Shown in pieces: positions 17,659 through 26,176 of a stretch of DNA of 36,401 bases (position 1 is its first letter; every line of letters starts with the position of its first letter). A program made the position numbers and the translations under genes. Source of the stretch: Microcystis aeruginosa Ma_MB_S_20031200_S102 (lineage in GTDB: Bacteria; Cyanobacteriota; Cyanobacteriia; Cyanobacteriales; Microcystaceae); the NCBI GenBank assembly GCA_007095845.1, contig SFBI01000093.1, forward strand, positions 1 through 36,401, written 5' to 3'. The notes beneath the pieces were generated by a model. That model had not been told where the DNA came from. It made no database searches and worked only from the letters and a program-made list of their open reading frames with translations.

Positions 17659-17665
17659 GCTTTAA

Positions 17666-17686
17666 AAAAGGCTAATTTTGCCTTTT
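17666..17686 (+). terminator. Weak terminator-like hairpin
   Basis: AAAAGGC (17666-17672) pairs with GCCTTTT (17680-17686). The stem has only three G-C pairs and the T-run is part of the stem, so it would be a weak terminator between the small membrane protein and the next gene. Confidence 0.3.
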
Positions 17687-17690
17687 CGCT

Positions 17691-19022
17691 ATGGATAATC
17701 AGGATTTATTGACTCGTTTAATTTTAGTCTTTTTACTAATCGTCCTCAATGCTTTTTTCGTAGCGGCGGAATTTTCGCTTGTGTCGGTCCGTCGTACCCG
17801 CATCAGTCAGCTAGTGGCTGCGGGAGATGTGCCAGCGCAGACGGTCCAATCTCTACAAAGAAGTCTCGATCGCTTACTTTCCACTACCCAATTAGGTATC
17901 ACCCTTTCTAGTTTAGCTTTAGGTTGGATCGGCGAGAGTACCATGACCGTTTTTGTGAGGAAATTACTAAGTTTTTTACCCTTTTCTTTAAACTGGCAAA
18001 ATCTTCTCTCCCATGGGTTCTCTCTTTGTCTAGCTTTTTTAATTGTTGCCTATCTCCAGATAGTTTTTGGGGAACTTTATCCCAAATCCCTAGCTTTAAT
18101 TTATGCTGAACCGATGGCGCGGTTATTAGCAGCACCTATTGGCGTTATTTCCCGGATTTTTAAGCCTTTTATCGGTATTCTCAACCAATCAACTCGTTTT
18201 TTATTGGTTTTAACCCGTATTCCCGAAGTGGATCTACAGCGTTCTAGTCGGGTAACTTGCGAGGAATTACAATTAATTATCAGCATGGAAGGGGAATTAA
18301 CGGGATTAGAAGCAGCGGAAAGGAAAATCTTAAATAATGTTTTCCAGTTTGGCGAAATCACTGCTGCGGAAATCATGGTTCCCCATAACCGTTTAATAGC
18401 TATTTCCTCGACCACAACTTTTCAGGAATTACTGCTCCAAGTAGTTAACAGCGGCTATTCTTGTTATCCTGTGGCAGGAGATTCCGGTGATGATATCCGT
18501 GGTCTGATCGATTTTAAAGATTTAGCTCTACCCCTTGCCGAAGGTCAGTTAAATTTAACAACCCCGATTAAAACTTGGTTGAAACCTGTGCGTTTTTTCC
18601 CCGAAACTACCCCTTTAAATGAATTACTAAGAGTGATGCGGGAATCATCCTTAAAGATGGTTATCATTGTGGATGAATTTGGCAGAACAGCAGGTTTATT
18701 AACCCTAAAAGATTTAATCGGCGAGATTCTAGGAACTTTTTCCCCTAGGGATGAATCGGAAACAGTGGAATATCAAATCCTCGATGAATCAACTTTTCTC
18801 GTACAAGCACAAATGAATTTAGAGGATGTGAACAAAGCATTAAATTTAAGCTTACCGTTGGCCGATGAATACCAAACCCTAGCTGGTTTTATCCTCCATC
18901 ATTGGCAAAAAATACCGAGGGTGGGAGAACAATTGTATTACCAAAATTTAGAATTTACCATCATTTCTAAGGTAGGTCCTCGCTTGGAACAAATTAAGAT
19001 TTATCGACAACAACTATCCTAA
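17691..19022 (+). CDS. CNNM/CorC-type transporter-like protein (hemolysin C family)
   Basis: A 443-residue inner-membrane protein: a DUF21/CNNM transmembrane domain (about 1-190, starting LTRLILVFLLIVLNAFFVAAEFSLVS), two CBS domains (about 210-335) and a C-terminal CorC/HlyC domain (about 345-435). Proteins of this architecture are linked to magnesium or cobalt export and homeostasis; the old name hemolysin is misleading. The length is typical. The CBS region contains IMVPHNRLIAISS and LKMVIIVDEFGRTAGLLTLKDLIGEI-like consensus motifs. There is no Shine-Dalgarno sequence before the ATG. Confidence 0.9.
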   Translation: MDNQDLLTRLILVFLLIVLNAFFVAAEFSLVSVRRTRISQLVAAGDVPAQTVQSLQRSLDRLLSTTQLGITLSSLALGWIGESTMTVFVRKLLSFLPFSLNWQNLLSHGFSLCLAFLIVAYLQIVFGELYPKSLALIYAEPMARLLAAPIGVISRIFKPFIGILNQSTRFLLVLTRIPEVDLQRSSRVTCEELQLIISMEGELTGLEAAERKILNNVFQFGEITAAEIMVPHNRLIAISSTTTFQELLLQVVNSGYSCYPVAGDSGDDIRGLIDFKDLALPLAEGQLNLTTPIKTWLKPVRFFPETTPLNELLRVMRESSLKMVIIVDEFGRTAGLLTLKDLIGEILGTFSPRDESETVEYQILDESTFLVQAQMNLEDVNKALNLSLPLADEYQTLAGFILHHWQKIPRVGEQLYYQNLEFTIISKVGPRLEQIKIYRQQLS

Positions 19023-19101
19023 GAATATAAACAAGAAACAACTTTTCTCATTTAACCTTCTCCATCGTTAATCGCGTCAATAGCTGCCCACTCCTATCAC
19101 C

Positions 19102-20223
19102 ATGAAACACCTTTTGACACTTATCCCCCTCAGCTTGGGATTAATTGCCCTCACCCCCGCAAATTTGCCCCTAGAACGCCTTGAAATCTCACAATTGGCA
19201 ACATCTACGGGATACGATGAACGACTGCTAACGGACAAAAAAAACCTACTACAAGCGATCGATCATAGTTTACGTTATCTGAATAGCTCGGCAGCAATCC
19301 GCGCCTATCAAAATTATCCTATTCCAGAAATAACTCGTCAGCGAGTGCAGCGTTCCTTGGTACGGTTTCGTCAATTAGTGCAGAATTCTCCCACTCCCGC
19401 AGCTCTACAAAATGCAGTCAAAAAAGAATTTATTTGGTATCGTTCTTTAGGTAATGATAGTCAGGGAAATGTTAAGTTTACTGGTTATTTTGAGCCAATT
19501 TATCAAGCAAGTCGGCAAAAAAATGCCGAGTATAAATATCCTCTCTATCGCCAACCTGCTAACTTTTCTCGCTGGTCTAAACCCCATCCAGCTAGGGTAG
19601 AATTAGAGGGAAAAGATGGTTTACTAGGGGAAAATAGCCGTCTAGCGGGATACGAGTTAGTCTGGTTAAAAGATCGCTTAGAAGCTTATTTAGTTCATGT
19701 GCAAGGTTCGGCGAAATTACGTTTACCTAATGGTCAAATTATGAGCATTGGTTTTGATGGCAATACCGAGCATCCCTACACAAGTCTGGGAAAAGAAATG
19801 ATTGCTGATGGTATTTTTCCTGCTGAGGGTTTAACCTTACCAATGGTTTTGGATTTTCTCAGAAATAATCCTGAGCAATTAAAGAATTATATTCCCCGCA
19901 ATAATCGGTTTATTTTCTTTCGAGAAACCCACGGTGCGCCTCCCACTGGTAGTATTGGAGTTCCGGTTTTACCAGAAAGATCGATCGCTACAGATAAAAG
20001 TATTTTTCCCCCCGGTGCTTTAGCGGTAATTGAGACAGAAATTCCCCAGGAAAATCTTAATAAAAAATTAGTGAGTCGCTATGTTCTCGATCAAGATACT
20101 GGTAGCGCGATTAAAGGTGCTGGGAGGGTAGATATTTTTATGGGAACAGGAAAAAATGCTGGCGAGCGGGCCGGTTTAATTAATACTCCGGGTCAATTAT
20201 ATTATTTATTATTGAGGGAATAG
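19102..20223 (+). CDS. mltA: Membrane-bound lytic murein transglycosylase A
   Basis: Cleaves peptidoglycan glycan strands with formation of 1,6-anhydro-muramic acid. The 373 residues start with a signal peptide (about 1-22, no lipobox cysteine). The MltA domain follows, with GNVKFTGYFEPIYQASR (about 133-149) and VHVQGSAKLRLPNGQ (about 200-214), and then the C-terminal 3D domain, DTGSAIKGAGRVDIFMGTG (332-350). Asp344 lines up with the catalytic Asp308 of the E. coli enzyme. Without the lipid-anchor cysteine it may be soluble in the periplasm or held by an uncleaved signal. Length fits cyanobacterial members. Confidence 0.92.
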   Translation: MKHLLTLIPLSLGLIALTPANLPLERLEISQLATSTGYDERLLTDKKNLLQAIDHSLRYLNSSAAIRAYQNYPIPEITRQRVQRSLVRFRQLVQNSPTPAALQNAVKKEFIWYRSLGNDSQGNVKFTGYFEPIYQASRQKNAEYKYPLYRQPANFSRWSKPHPARVELEGKDGLLGENSRLAGYELVWLKDRLEAYLVHVQGSAKLRLPNGQIMSIGFDGNTEHPYTSLGKEMIADGIFPAEGLTLPMVLDFLRNNPEQLKNYIPRNNRFIFFRETHGAPPTGSIGVPVLPERSIATDKSIFPPGALAVIETEIPQENLNKKLVSRYVLDQDTGSAIKGAGRVDIFMGTGKNAGERAGLINTPGQLYYLLLRE

Positions 20224-20253
20224 GAAATAGTATAGGTAGAATTAAGATAGACT

Positions 20254-20575
20254 GGGTGTATCTCATTTTTGTAAATCTACTGAGTTGGGATTTTTAAAGG
20301 GAAACTATCTTCTAAAATTGGTCATTACTTCCGATTTTACCACTCAATCCAAGCCTTTGGGGGTTCTACCCCCCAAACCCCCCGTTGGGGGCGTGGCGCG
20401 GTCACTGAGCCTTTACATTGAGCCTGTCGAAATGTGTCGAAGTGCCGCCCCCAAACCCCCCGCGCATTAGTTTTTCGGTGGGATGCTTACAGGCAGCAGC
20501 TGATATATCTGTAATAATTTAAGGGTCACTGATAATTGCTGATTGTCGGTATTTTTGCAAATGTGAGATGCACCC
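20254..20575. mobile_element. 322-bp non-autonomous element with 22-bp inverted repeats
   Basis: The left repeat GGGTGTATCTCA... (20254-20275) and the inverted right repeat ...GTGAGATGCACCC (20554-20575) agree at 18 of 22 positions. The flanks are GATAGACT (20246-20253) and TATAGACT (20576-20583), an 8-bp target duplication with one change. No transposase frame is inside; the interior carries G/C-rich hairpins. The right repeat matches 99-119, so a related autonomous element probably exists in the genome. It inserted 63 bp upstream of the radical SAM gene. Confidence 0.8.
20356..20463. repeat. Nested G/C-rich hairpins and CTTCGAC/GGCTCA repeat
   Basis: TTTGGGGG (20356-20363) pairs with CCCCCAAA (20370-20377), and CCCCC-gtt-GGGGG follows at 20379-20391. 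A CACTGAGCC...GTCGAAGTG block (20403-20443) and a second CCCCCAAACCCCCC run come next. The block shares its core with the repeat inside infB. The frames open across it are chance products. Confidence 0.65.
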
Positions 20576-20638
20576 TATAGACTTCCCGGAATCAGTTATC
20601 GGTTATCATACTTAAGTGAGAATTTTCAAAGTAGAATC

Positions 20639-21799
20639 ATGAAAAAACCCATAAATATAGATTGGTCGGATTGTGGTCCAATTACCTTAGTAGTCGTGCA
20701 GCCGACCTCTTTTTGTAATCTTAATTGTGATTACTGTTATTTACCCGATCGCCATTTAAAAAATACCCTATCCTTAGATTTAATCGAGCCGATTTTTCAG
20801 AGGGTTTTTAGTAGTCGTTTTCTCCAAGATAATTTTACCATTTGCTGGCACGCAGGCGAACCCTTAGCAGTTCCCATCAGTTTTTATGAAAGTGCTTTTA
20901 CTAAAATTGCAGAGGTTAGCGAGAAATATAATCAGCAGGGTTACTGTTTTCGTCATTCGGTACAAACTAACGCCACTTATATTAACGATGCTTGGTGTGA
21001 ATTATTTAAAAAGCATGATGTTTATGTGGGAGTCAGTCTTGATGGACCGGCTTTTATTCATGATATCCACCGGCAAAACCGCAAGGGAACCGGCAGTCAT
21101 GCTGCTACGATGCGGGGGATTTCTTTCTTGCAGAAACATGAAATTGATGTCAGTATCATCGCTGTTTTAACAGAAGATTCTCTCGACTATCCCGACGAAA
21201 TTTTTAACTTTTTTTGGGATCATGGTCTTACTGATGTGGCTTTTAATATGGAAGAAACCGAGGGTATTCATTCACAATCTTCTTTAGATAAATTAGGTAT
21301 TGAACAACGTTATCGCCAGTTTATCGCCAGATTTTGGGAGTTAGTCACGGTCAAACAAGGAGAATTTAGGCTGCGAGAATTTGAATCGATCTGTAGTTTG
21401 ATTTATGCCGATGAACGCTTAGAAAATACCGATATGAATCGACCTTTTATGATTGTCAATTTTGATAATCAAGGTAATTTTTCCACCTTTGATCCAGAAT
21501 TATTATCGATTAAAACCCAAACCTACGGTGATTTTATCTTTGGTAATGTTTTGACCGATTCCCTAGAATCTATCTGTGAAACTGAGAAATTTCAAAAAAT
21601 TTACGCTGATATGCGCGGTGGAGTCGATTTATGTCGGCAAAAATGCGATTATTTTGGGGTTTGTGGGGGTGGTGCTGGTAGTAACAAATATTGGGAAAAT
21701 GGCACTTTCAATTCCACAGATACTAAAGCCTGTTTATACCGGATTAAGTGTATCACCGATATAGTTCTCGATCGCCTAGAAAATTTATTAGAAGTTTAA
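20639..21799 (+). CDS. grrM: Radical SAM/SPASM peptide maturase, GrrM/OscB type
   Basis: Predicted to form cyclophane cross-links in a glycine-rich ribosomal peptide (GrrA family) using S-adenosylmethionine radical chemistry. The 386 residues have the radical SAM cluster motif CNLNCDYC (Cys26, Cys30, Cys33) and the QPTSFCNLNCDYCYLPDRHL start that I associate with GrrM. A C-terminal SPASM domain has Cys332, Cys336, Cys342 and Cys365, including the CDYFGVCGGGAGSNKYWENG segment. Length and key residues are normal, so it looks functional. In known clusters grrA lies directly beside grrM; here the upstream gap holds a mobile element and the downstream gap only repeats. Anaerobic sulfatase-maturase relatives are a less likely alternative. 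Confidence 0.88.
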   Translation: MKKPINIDWSDCGPITLVVVQPTSFCNLNCDYCYLPDRHLKNTLSLDLIEPIFQRVFSSRFLQDNFTICWHAGEPLAVPISFYESAFTKIAEVSEKYNQQGYCFRHSVQTNATYINDAWCELFKKHDVYVGVSLDGPAFIHDIHRQNRKGTGSHAATMRGISFLQKHEIDVSIIAVLTEDSLDYPDEIFNFFWDHGLTDVAFNMEETEGIHSQSSLDKLGIEQRYRQFIARFWELVTVKQGEFRLREFESICSLIYADERLENTDMNRPFMIVNFDNQGNFSTFDPELLSIKTQTYGDFIFGNVLTDSLESICETEKFQKIYADMRGGVDLCRQKCDYFGVCGGGAGSNKYWENGTFNSTDTKACLYRIKCITDIVLDRLENLLEV

Positions 21800-21903
21800 A
21801 GACTTTTTTAGCTATCAGTAAACAGTAAACAGTGAACTGATTACTGATAACTTACTAAAAAAACTTAATCTAAATAGCATTTTTCCAAAGTAATGGCATG
21901 GTA

Positions 21904-22614
21904 TTATTCTTCTTCTAAGGTTAATCCTAACGCCTCTAAGCGTTCCGCTAGTCGATCCGCACGTTTCTTTTCCTTATCGGCGCGTTTCTTTTCTTGATCA
22001 GCGCGTTTCTTTTCTTGATCGGCACGTTTCTTTTCTTGACGCATTTGAGACTCTAACTCAACAGTTGTTAAAAATTTCTCTCCATCAGGACGATACAATT
22101 CTAAACTAGATTTATCCCAGATAAAACGCACTCCTAGACGGGGACTTATCCAGTCATTTATGGGGATAATTTCTCTTAAATTTTCTCCCTGTCTTTGCCA
22201 ACCTTGTAAACGGCAGCGCATCGGGTTATATAAATAGTATTCTTCTACACTATATGTGTCATAAAACTCTAATTTTCGACTCATTTCTGCTTTTGTATTC
22301 TTCGATGATAGAATTTCAAAAACCACTTGAGGAGCGATATTTTCTTCCTGCCATTGACGATAGGAACCCCTTCGTCCTTTGGGACGGCCAAAAGCTACCA
22401 TCACATCGGGAGCAACTGGTGAAACCAAAGTAGAACGCAGAGGATACCAAAGTAAATCTCCGGCAATAAACACCGTAGGATCATCGGCGAAGATAATCTC
22501 TAAATTCTCCTTAATTTTGACAATCCACTCATATTGTTCGGTATTATCTGCCATCGCTTGACCATCACTATCTGGGAAAAGAAGATCGTCGTCAATATCA
22601 AGATAACTAACCAT
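21904..22614 (-). CDS. Uma2-family (DUF820) protein with coiled tail
   Basis: A 236-residue member of the Uma2/DUF820 family, abundant in cyanobacteria and related to PD-(D/E)XK nucleases by fold; the biological role is not established. The core (about 1-185) has SPDVMVAFG-like (about 70-80) and VVFEILSSKNT (about 97-107) segments that carry the acidic and lysine-containing nuclease-like motif. The tail (about 193-225) repeats RADQEKK four times and should form a charged coiled coil. Convergent with grrM. Another member is at 30369. Confidence 0.85.
   Translation of the reverse strand: MVSYLDIDDDLLFPDSDGQAMADNTEQYEWIVKIKENLEIIFADDPTVFIAGDLLWYPLRSTLVSPVAPDVMVAFGRPKGRRGSYRQWQEENIAPQVVFEILSSKNTKAEMSRKLEFYDTYSVEEYYLYNPMRCRLQGWQRQGENLREIIPINDWISPRLGVRFIWDKSSLELYRPDGEKFLTTVELESQMRQEKKRADQEKKRADQEKKRADKEKKRADRLAERLEALGLTLEEE
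21959..22041 (-). repeat. 21-bp coding minisatellite in the Uma2 gene
   Basis: About four 21-bp units encode RADQEKK or RADKEKK heptads. Units differ at only a few bases, so copy number could change without breaking the frame. Confidence 0.8.
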
Positions 22615-22694
22615 TGTCTTTTATTTTTAATAGATGGTTGTTTTCTGATTGTAGCAAGATAATTATGAATTATGAATTATGAATTATGAATTAT

Positions 22695-22881
22695 GGTTCT
22701 TCGGTTTGTTTTATGCAATGGACGGGGTTATAAGGAATGAAACCTTTATAGAGACAGACATTGCCGCAATTTTTGTCAATTGTTTGCTATCTGGAGCGAA
22801 CTAATCAATTAAATCCCTTGCCAGATAAGGATTGAGTCGATTTATGCCCCCCTATCGAACCATACCAAGTCCCGAAGAGCC
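22695..22881. mobile_element. 187-bp miniature element in a heptamer array
   Basis: Ends are GGTTCTTCGG and CCCGAAGAGCC, inverted repeats with one mismatch in the first ten bases. TGAATTAT flanks it on both sides (22687-22694, 22882-22889), an 8-bp duplication, although the surrounding array has the period GAATTAT, which weakens that evidence. No gene is inside. The ends suggest an ISL3-like mobiliser. The remaining DNA to 22992 holds G-rich and heptamer repeats. Confidence 0.75.
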
Positions 22882-22993
22882 TGAATTATGAATTGGGGAG
22901 ATGGGGTAATGGGGGAGTAGGGGAGAGGGGAGCTTTTTCAGTGAACAGTAAACAGTAATCAGTGAACCGAAAACTCACATCTGATAACTGATA

Positions 22994-23085
22994 TAGCGGT
23001 TTTCACAGAAGTGAGTCCCGATTGAAACGCTAAAACGCCTATCTATCAAGGGATTCACTATACCTTATTAGACTGAAAACCGCTA
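22994..23085. mobile_element. 92-bp miniature element (TAGCGGTTTTCA ends)
   Basis: TAGCGGTTTTCA (22994-23005) is exactly inverted at 23074-23085. AACTGAT occurs on both sides (22986-22992, 23087-23093) and could be a 7-bp duplication or just two units of the local heptamer repeat. It is too short to code. Confidence 0.7.
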
Positions 23086-23181
23086 CAACTGATGACTGAT
23101 AACTGATTCAAGGCTGACGGCTGACTAAAGGTCTTAAGCGGCGGTTATATCTATTAGAGTCTATATTTATCAAAAAGTTAA

Positions 23182-23210
23182 TTGACTGGAATCTATAAAA
23201 ACGTTAGGAT
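23182..23210 (+). promoter_or_regulatory. Promoter of the CO2-uptake operon
   Basis: TTGACT (23182-23187), 17 bp, TAGGAT (23205-23210). Both hexamers are close to consensus (5/6 and 4/6) with ideal spacing. The predicted start near 23217 gives a leader of about 35 nt before the regulator gene. Confidence 0.65.
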
Positions 23211-23230
23211 TGATGGTGACAAATAGTTGT
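23209..23230 (+). promoter_or_regulatory. Candidate NdhR/CcmR operator
   Basis: A perfect ATTGAT half-site (23209-23214), then 10 bp, then AGTTGT (23225-23230), a poor match to the CATTGA half of the motif reported for Synechocystis NdhR (TCAATG-N10-ATCAAT and its complement). It overlaps the -10 and the expected start, where a repressor would block transcription. The motif is from memory and only one half is good. Confidence 0.35.
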
Positions 23231-23251
23231 TATTGAGGAGGGCATAGGAAC

Positions 23252-24196
23252 TTGATACAGGCAACCCTGCACCAGTTAAGGGTTTTTGAGGCTACCGCTC
23301 GACACAGTAGCTTCACCAAGGCGGCCGAGGAGTTATTTATCACTCAACCCACCGTCTCAACCCAAGTCAAACAACTCACAAAAGCCGTGGGTTTACCGCT
23401 ATTCGAGCAAATTGGCAAACGTTTATTTTTAACCGAAGCGGGTCAGGAATTACTGTTCACCTGTCAAGAGATTTTTGATAAATTGGACAACTTTCAGATG
23501 AAAGTGGCCGATATTAAGGGAACTAGACAGGGAAAACTGACTTTAGCCGTAATTACCACCGCTAAATACTTTGTACCGCGATTATTGGGGGCATTCTGTC
23601 AACAGTATCCCGGTATTGACATCGCTCTACAGGTGACTAATCACCAGAAACTGCAAGAGCGAATGTTAAACAACGAGGATGACCTCTATATTCTCAGTCA
23701 ACCGCCGGAAGAAGTGGAACTTTGTTCTCAGTCTTTTCTGGAAAATCCCCTAGTGGTGGTGGCGCGACGGGATCATCCATTGGTGGGCCAGAAAAATCTC
23801 CCCCTTGAGTGCCTCAACCATCAACCTTTTATTATGCGCGAATCGGGATCTGGAACCCGCCAAGCGGTACAAAAATTATTTAATCTCCACGATATTAAAG
23901 TTAAGGTGCGCTTGGAATTAGGCAGTAACGAGGCGATTAAACAGGCTATTTCTGGCGGTTTGGGACTATCGGTACTATCTAAGCACACTCTCATCTCGGA
24001 AGGGGAAAACGGAGAATTAGCCATCCTCGATGTGGAACAGTTTCCGATTCAGCGCAATTGGTACGTTTGTTACCTGGCCGGAAAACAACTTTCCGTGATT
24101 GCCGATGCTTTTTTAAAATACCTGCTGGAAGCTAGTCAAACCATCCCCATTCATGCCCCGTTAAAAAATGGCCACAGCCTATTAGTGAGCCATTAA
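23252..24196 (+). CDS. ndhR: LysR-type regulator of inorganic carbon uptake (NdhR/CcmR)
   Basis: A 314-residue LysR regulator with an N-terminal helix-turn-helix (about 5-62, including SSFTKAAEELFITQPTVSTQVKQL) and an effector domain (about 90-300). Of the cyanobacterial carbon regulators it fits NdhR/CcmR best (HQLRVFEATARHSS start), and the downstream genes are the known NdhR target. NdhR is a repressor tuned by 2-oxoglutarate and 2-phosphoglycolate. The start is TTG at 23252, preceded by GAGGAG (23236-23241). Only 46 bp separate it from ndhF3, with no terminator, so regulator and targets probably share a transcript and it would control itself. CmpR is the main alternative. Confidence 0.88.
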   Translation: MIQATLHQLRVFEATARHSSFTKAAEELFITQPTVSTQVKQLTKAVGLPLFEQIGKRLFLTEAGQELLFTCQEIFDKLDNFQMKVADIKGTRQGKLTLAVITTAKYFVPRLLGAFCQQYPGIDIALQVTNHQKLQERMLNNEDDLYILSQPPEEVELCSQSFLENPLVVVARRDHPLVGQKNLPLECLNHQPFIMRESGSGTRQAVQKLFNLHDIKVKVRLELGSNEAIKQAISGGLGLSVLSKHTLISEGENGELAILDVEQFPIQRNWYVCYLAGKQLSVIADAFLKYLLEASQTIPIHAPLKNGHSLLVSH

Positions 24197-24242
24197 ACCT
24201 TAAACTTTAATTCAGGATCATTTTTCTTCTTGAGGTGGTTAT

Positions 24243-26096
24243 ATGTTCGAGTCCTTCAGCCAGACTATCTGGTTGGTACCTCTTTATGCCCTTGCGGGCG
24301 CACTTCTCGCTCTACCCTGGTCTCCCGGCATTATCCGGCAAACTGGCCCGCGACCGGCTGGTTATCTGAATTTGATCATGACTTTCTTGGCTTTTTTCCA
24401 TAGCCTTTTTGCTTTAATCGCCGTTTGGGGTCGTCCGCCGCAATCAATAGCATTTAATTGGCTAAATGCCGCAGATTTAAGCATATCTTTAGATGTGCAG
24501 ATTTCGGCTGTTAATATCGGGGCTTTACTGCTAATTACTGGCTTAAACCTCGCCGCTCAGGTATATGCGATCGGCTATCTAGAAATGGATTGGGGTTGGG
24601 CAAGGTTTTATTCTCTCGTCGCTCTCTTTGAAGGGGGTATGTGCGCCCTCGTTATCTGTAATTCGCTATTTTTCAGCTATTGTGTGCTAGAAGTTCTCAC
24701 CCTCGGCACTTATCTGCTAATTGGTTTCTGGTTCAATCAATCTCTGGTGGTGACGGGGGCGCGGGATGCTTTCCTAACCAAACGGATTGGCGATTTAATC
24801 CTGTTGATGGGAGTGGTGGCCCTTTTACCCTTGGCGGGAACTTGGAACTTTGACGAATTAGCAGAATGGGCGGCTACAGCCAATTTAAACCCCAATGTGG
24901 CTAATTTACTCTGTTTAGCCCTGATTGCCGGTCCGATGGGCAAATGCGCTCAATTTCCCCTGCATTTATGGCTAGATGAGGCCATGGAAGGACCGATGCC
25001 CGCGACAATTATGCGGAATACCGTCGTCGTTTCCACTGGCGCTTGGTTATTGGTGAAATTAGAGCCGGTGCTACAATTATCGCCCTTAACCTTACAAGTA
25101 ATGATCATTGTTGGCTCTGTTACTGCCATCGGTGCGGGGTTAATTGCGATCGCCCAGATCGATGTCAAGCGCTCCCTTTCCTATTCCGTCAGTGCCTACA
25201 TGGGACTGATTTTTATCGCTGTGGCCACCGGACAAACGGAAACCGCTTTAGTGTTACTCTTCACTTATGCGATCGCTATGTCCCTGTTAGTCATGGTGGT
25301 GGGTAACATCATTTGGAATAATATCAGCCAAGATTTAAGCCAATACGGGGGTTTATGGTCCCGTCGTCCCGTTTCTGGTATTTGTTATCTCGTCGGTGCC
25401 GCTAGTTTAGTCGCACTGCCTCCCTTTGGTGGTTTTTGGGCATTAGCACGCATGGGCGATCGCCTCTCGCAAGTCAGTGGTTTACTGTTATTAGTGCTAT
25501 TGTTGGTCAATGCCTTAACTGCCTTTAGTGTCACTAGAGAATTTTGCGTTTTCTTTGGCGGTAAAATCAAACCAATGACCCTGCGCTCTCCGGAAGCTCT
25601 TTGGCCCTTAGTTATCCCCATGACTGTGACCATGGGTTTCGCCATTCACGTGCCGATTTTATTAACGCAATGGCATTTATTACCAAGTAACTTAAATCTG
25701 GGAGTGGCTTTTCTCTTGGTGCTTTCCACTGCTGGGGGCGTAATTCCGGCAGCATATATTTATCTGAATGAAAATATCTCCAAACCGATCGTTTTTCAAC
25801 CGAAAGCCCTTCAAGATTTCTTTGCCAACGACCTTTATACAGCCCAATTGTATAAAGTTACCATCGTTTTTGTCGTCGGATTAATCTCGCAAATTATTAA
25901 CTGGATCGATACCTTTCTGGTGGATGGGATAGTTAATCTGGTGGGATTAGCCACGGTTTTTGGTGGTCAGAGTTTGAAATATAACGTCTCGGGACAGACC
26001 CAATTTTACTTTCTGTCGATTATTTTGGGGGTGGCTTTGATTGGTATTATCATCTGCTGGCCCCTACTATCACAAATTTCTCTAGTTTTCAGTTAA
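24243..26096 (+). CDS. ndhF3: NDH-1MS subunit NdhF3 (CO2 uptake)
   Basis: Proton-pumping antiporter-like membrane subunit of the specialised NDH-1 complex that hydrates CO2 at the thylakoid, 617 residues with about 15-16 helices. Conserved charged residues of the pump are visible in FEGGMCALVICN, FLTKRIGDLI, GKCAQFPLHLWLDEAMEGP and AQIDVKRSLSYS. Length agrees with NdhF3/F4 proteins. I choose F3 over F4 because the operon starts with ndhR and continues to ndhD3 and cupA, the low-CO2-inducible set. A GAGGTGG sequence precedes the ATG. Confidence 0.93.
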   Translation: MFESFSQTIWLVPLYALAGALLALPWSPGIIRQTGPRPAGYLNLIMTFLAFFHSLFALIAVWGRPPQSIAFNWLNAADLSISLDVQISAVNIGALLLITGLNLAAQVYAIGYLEMDWGWARFYSLVALFEGGMCALVICNSLFFSYCVLEVLTLGTYLLIGFWFNQSLVVTGARDAFLTKRIGDLILLMGVVALLPLAGTWNFDELAEWAATANLNPNVANLLCLALIAGPMGKCAQFPLHLWLDEAMEGPMPATIMRNTVVVSTGAWLLVKLEPVLQLSPLTLQVMIIVGSVTAIGAGLIAIAQIDVKRSLSYSVSAYMGLIFIAVATGQTETALVLLFTYAIAMSLLVMVVGNIIWNNISQDLSQYGGLWSRRPVSGICYLVGAASLVALPPFGGFWALARMGDRLSQVSGLLLLVLLLVNALTAFSVTREFCVFFGGKIKPMTLRSPEALWPLVIPMTVTMGFAIHVPILLTQWHLLPSNLNLGVAFLLVLSTAGGVIPAAYIYLNENISKPIVFQPKALQDFFANDLYTAQLYKVTIVFVVGLISQIINWIDTFLVDGIVNLVGLATVFGGQSLKYNVSGQTQFYFLSIILGVALIGIIICWPLLSQISLVFS

Positions 26097-26176
26097 AGAT
26101 TTGATAACTTAGGCTTTTCTTTAGCATCCCCGGCCCTGACAATAGAATTTGTCCTGATTAATGGAAACAACTACCG

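Noticed and set aside
20285-20470. A 61-codon ORF before grrM as the missing precursor
   Set aside because: It is made of the G/C-rich hairpins and repeat blocks inside the mobile element, has no glycine-rich repeat region, and is therefore not a GrrA candidate.
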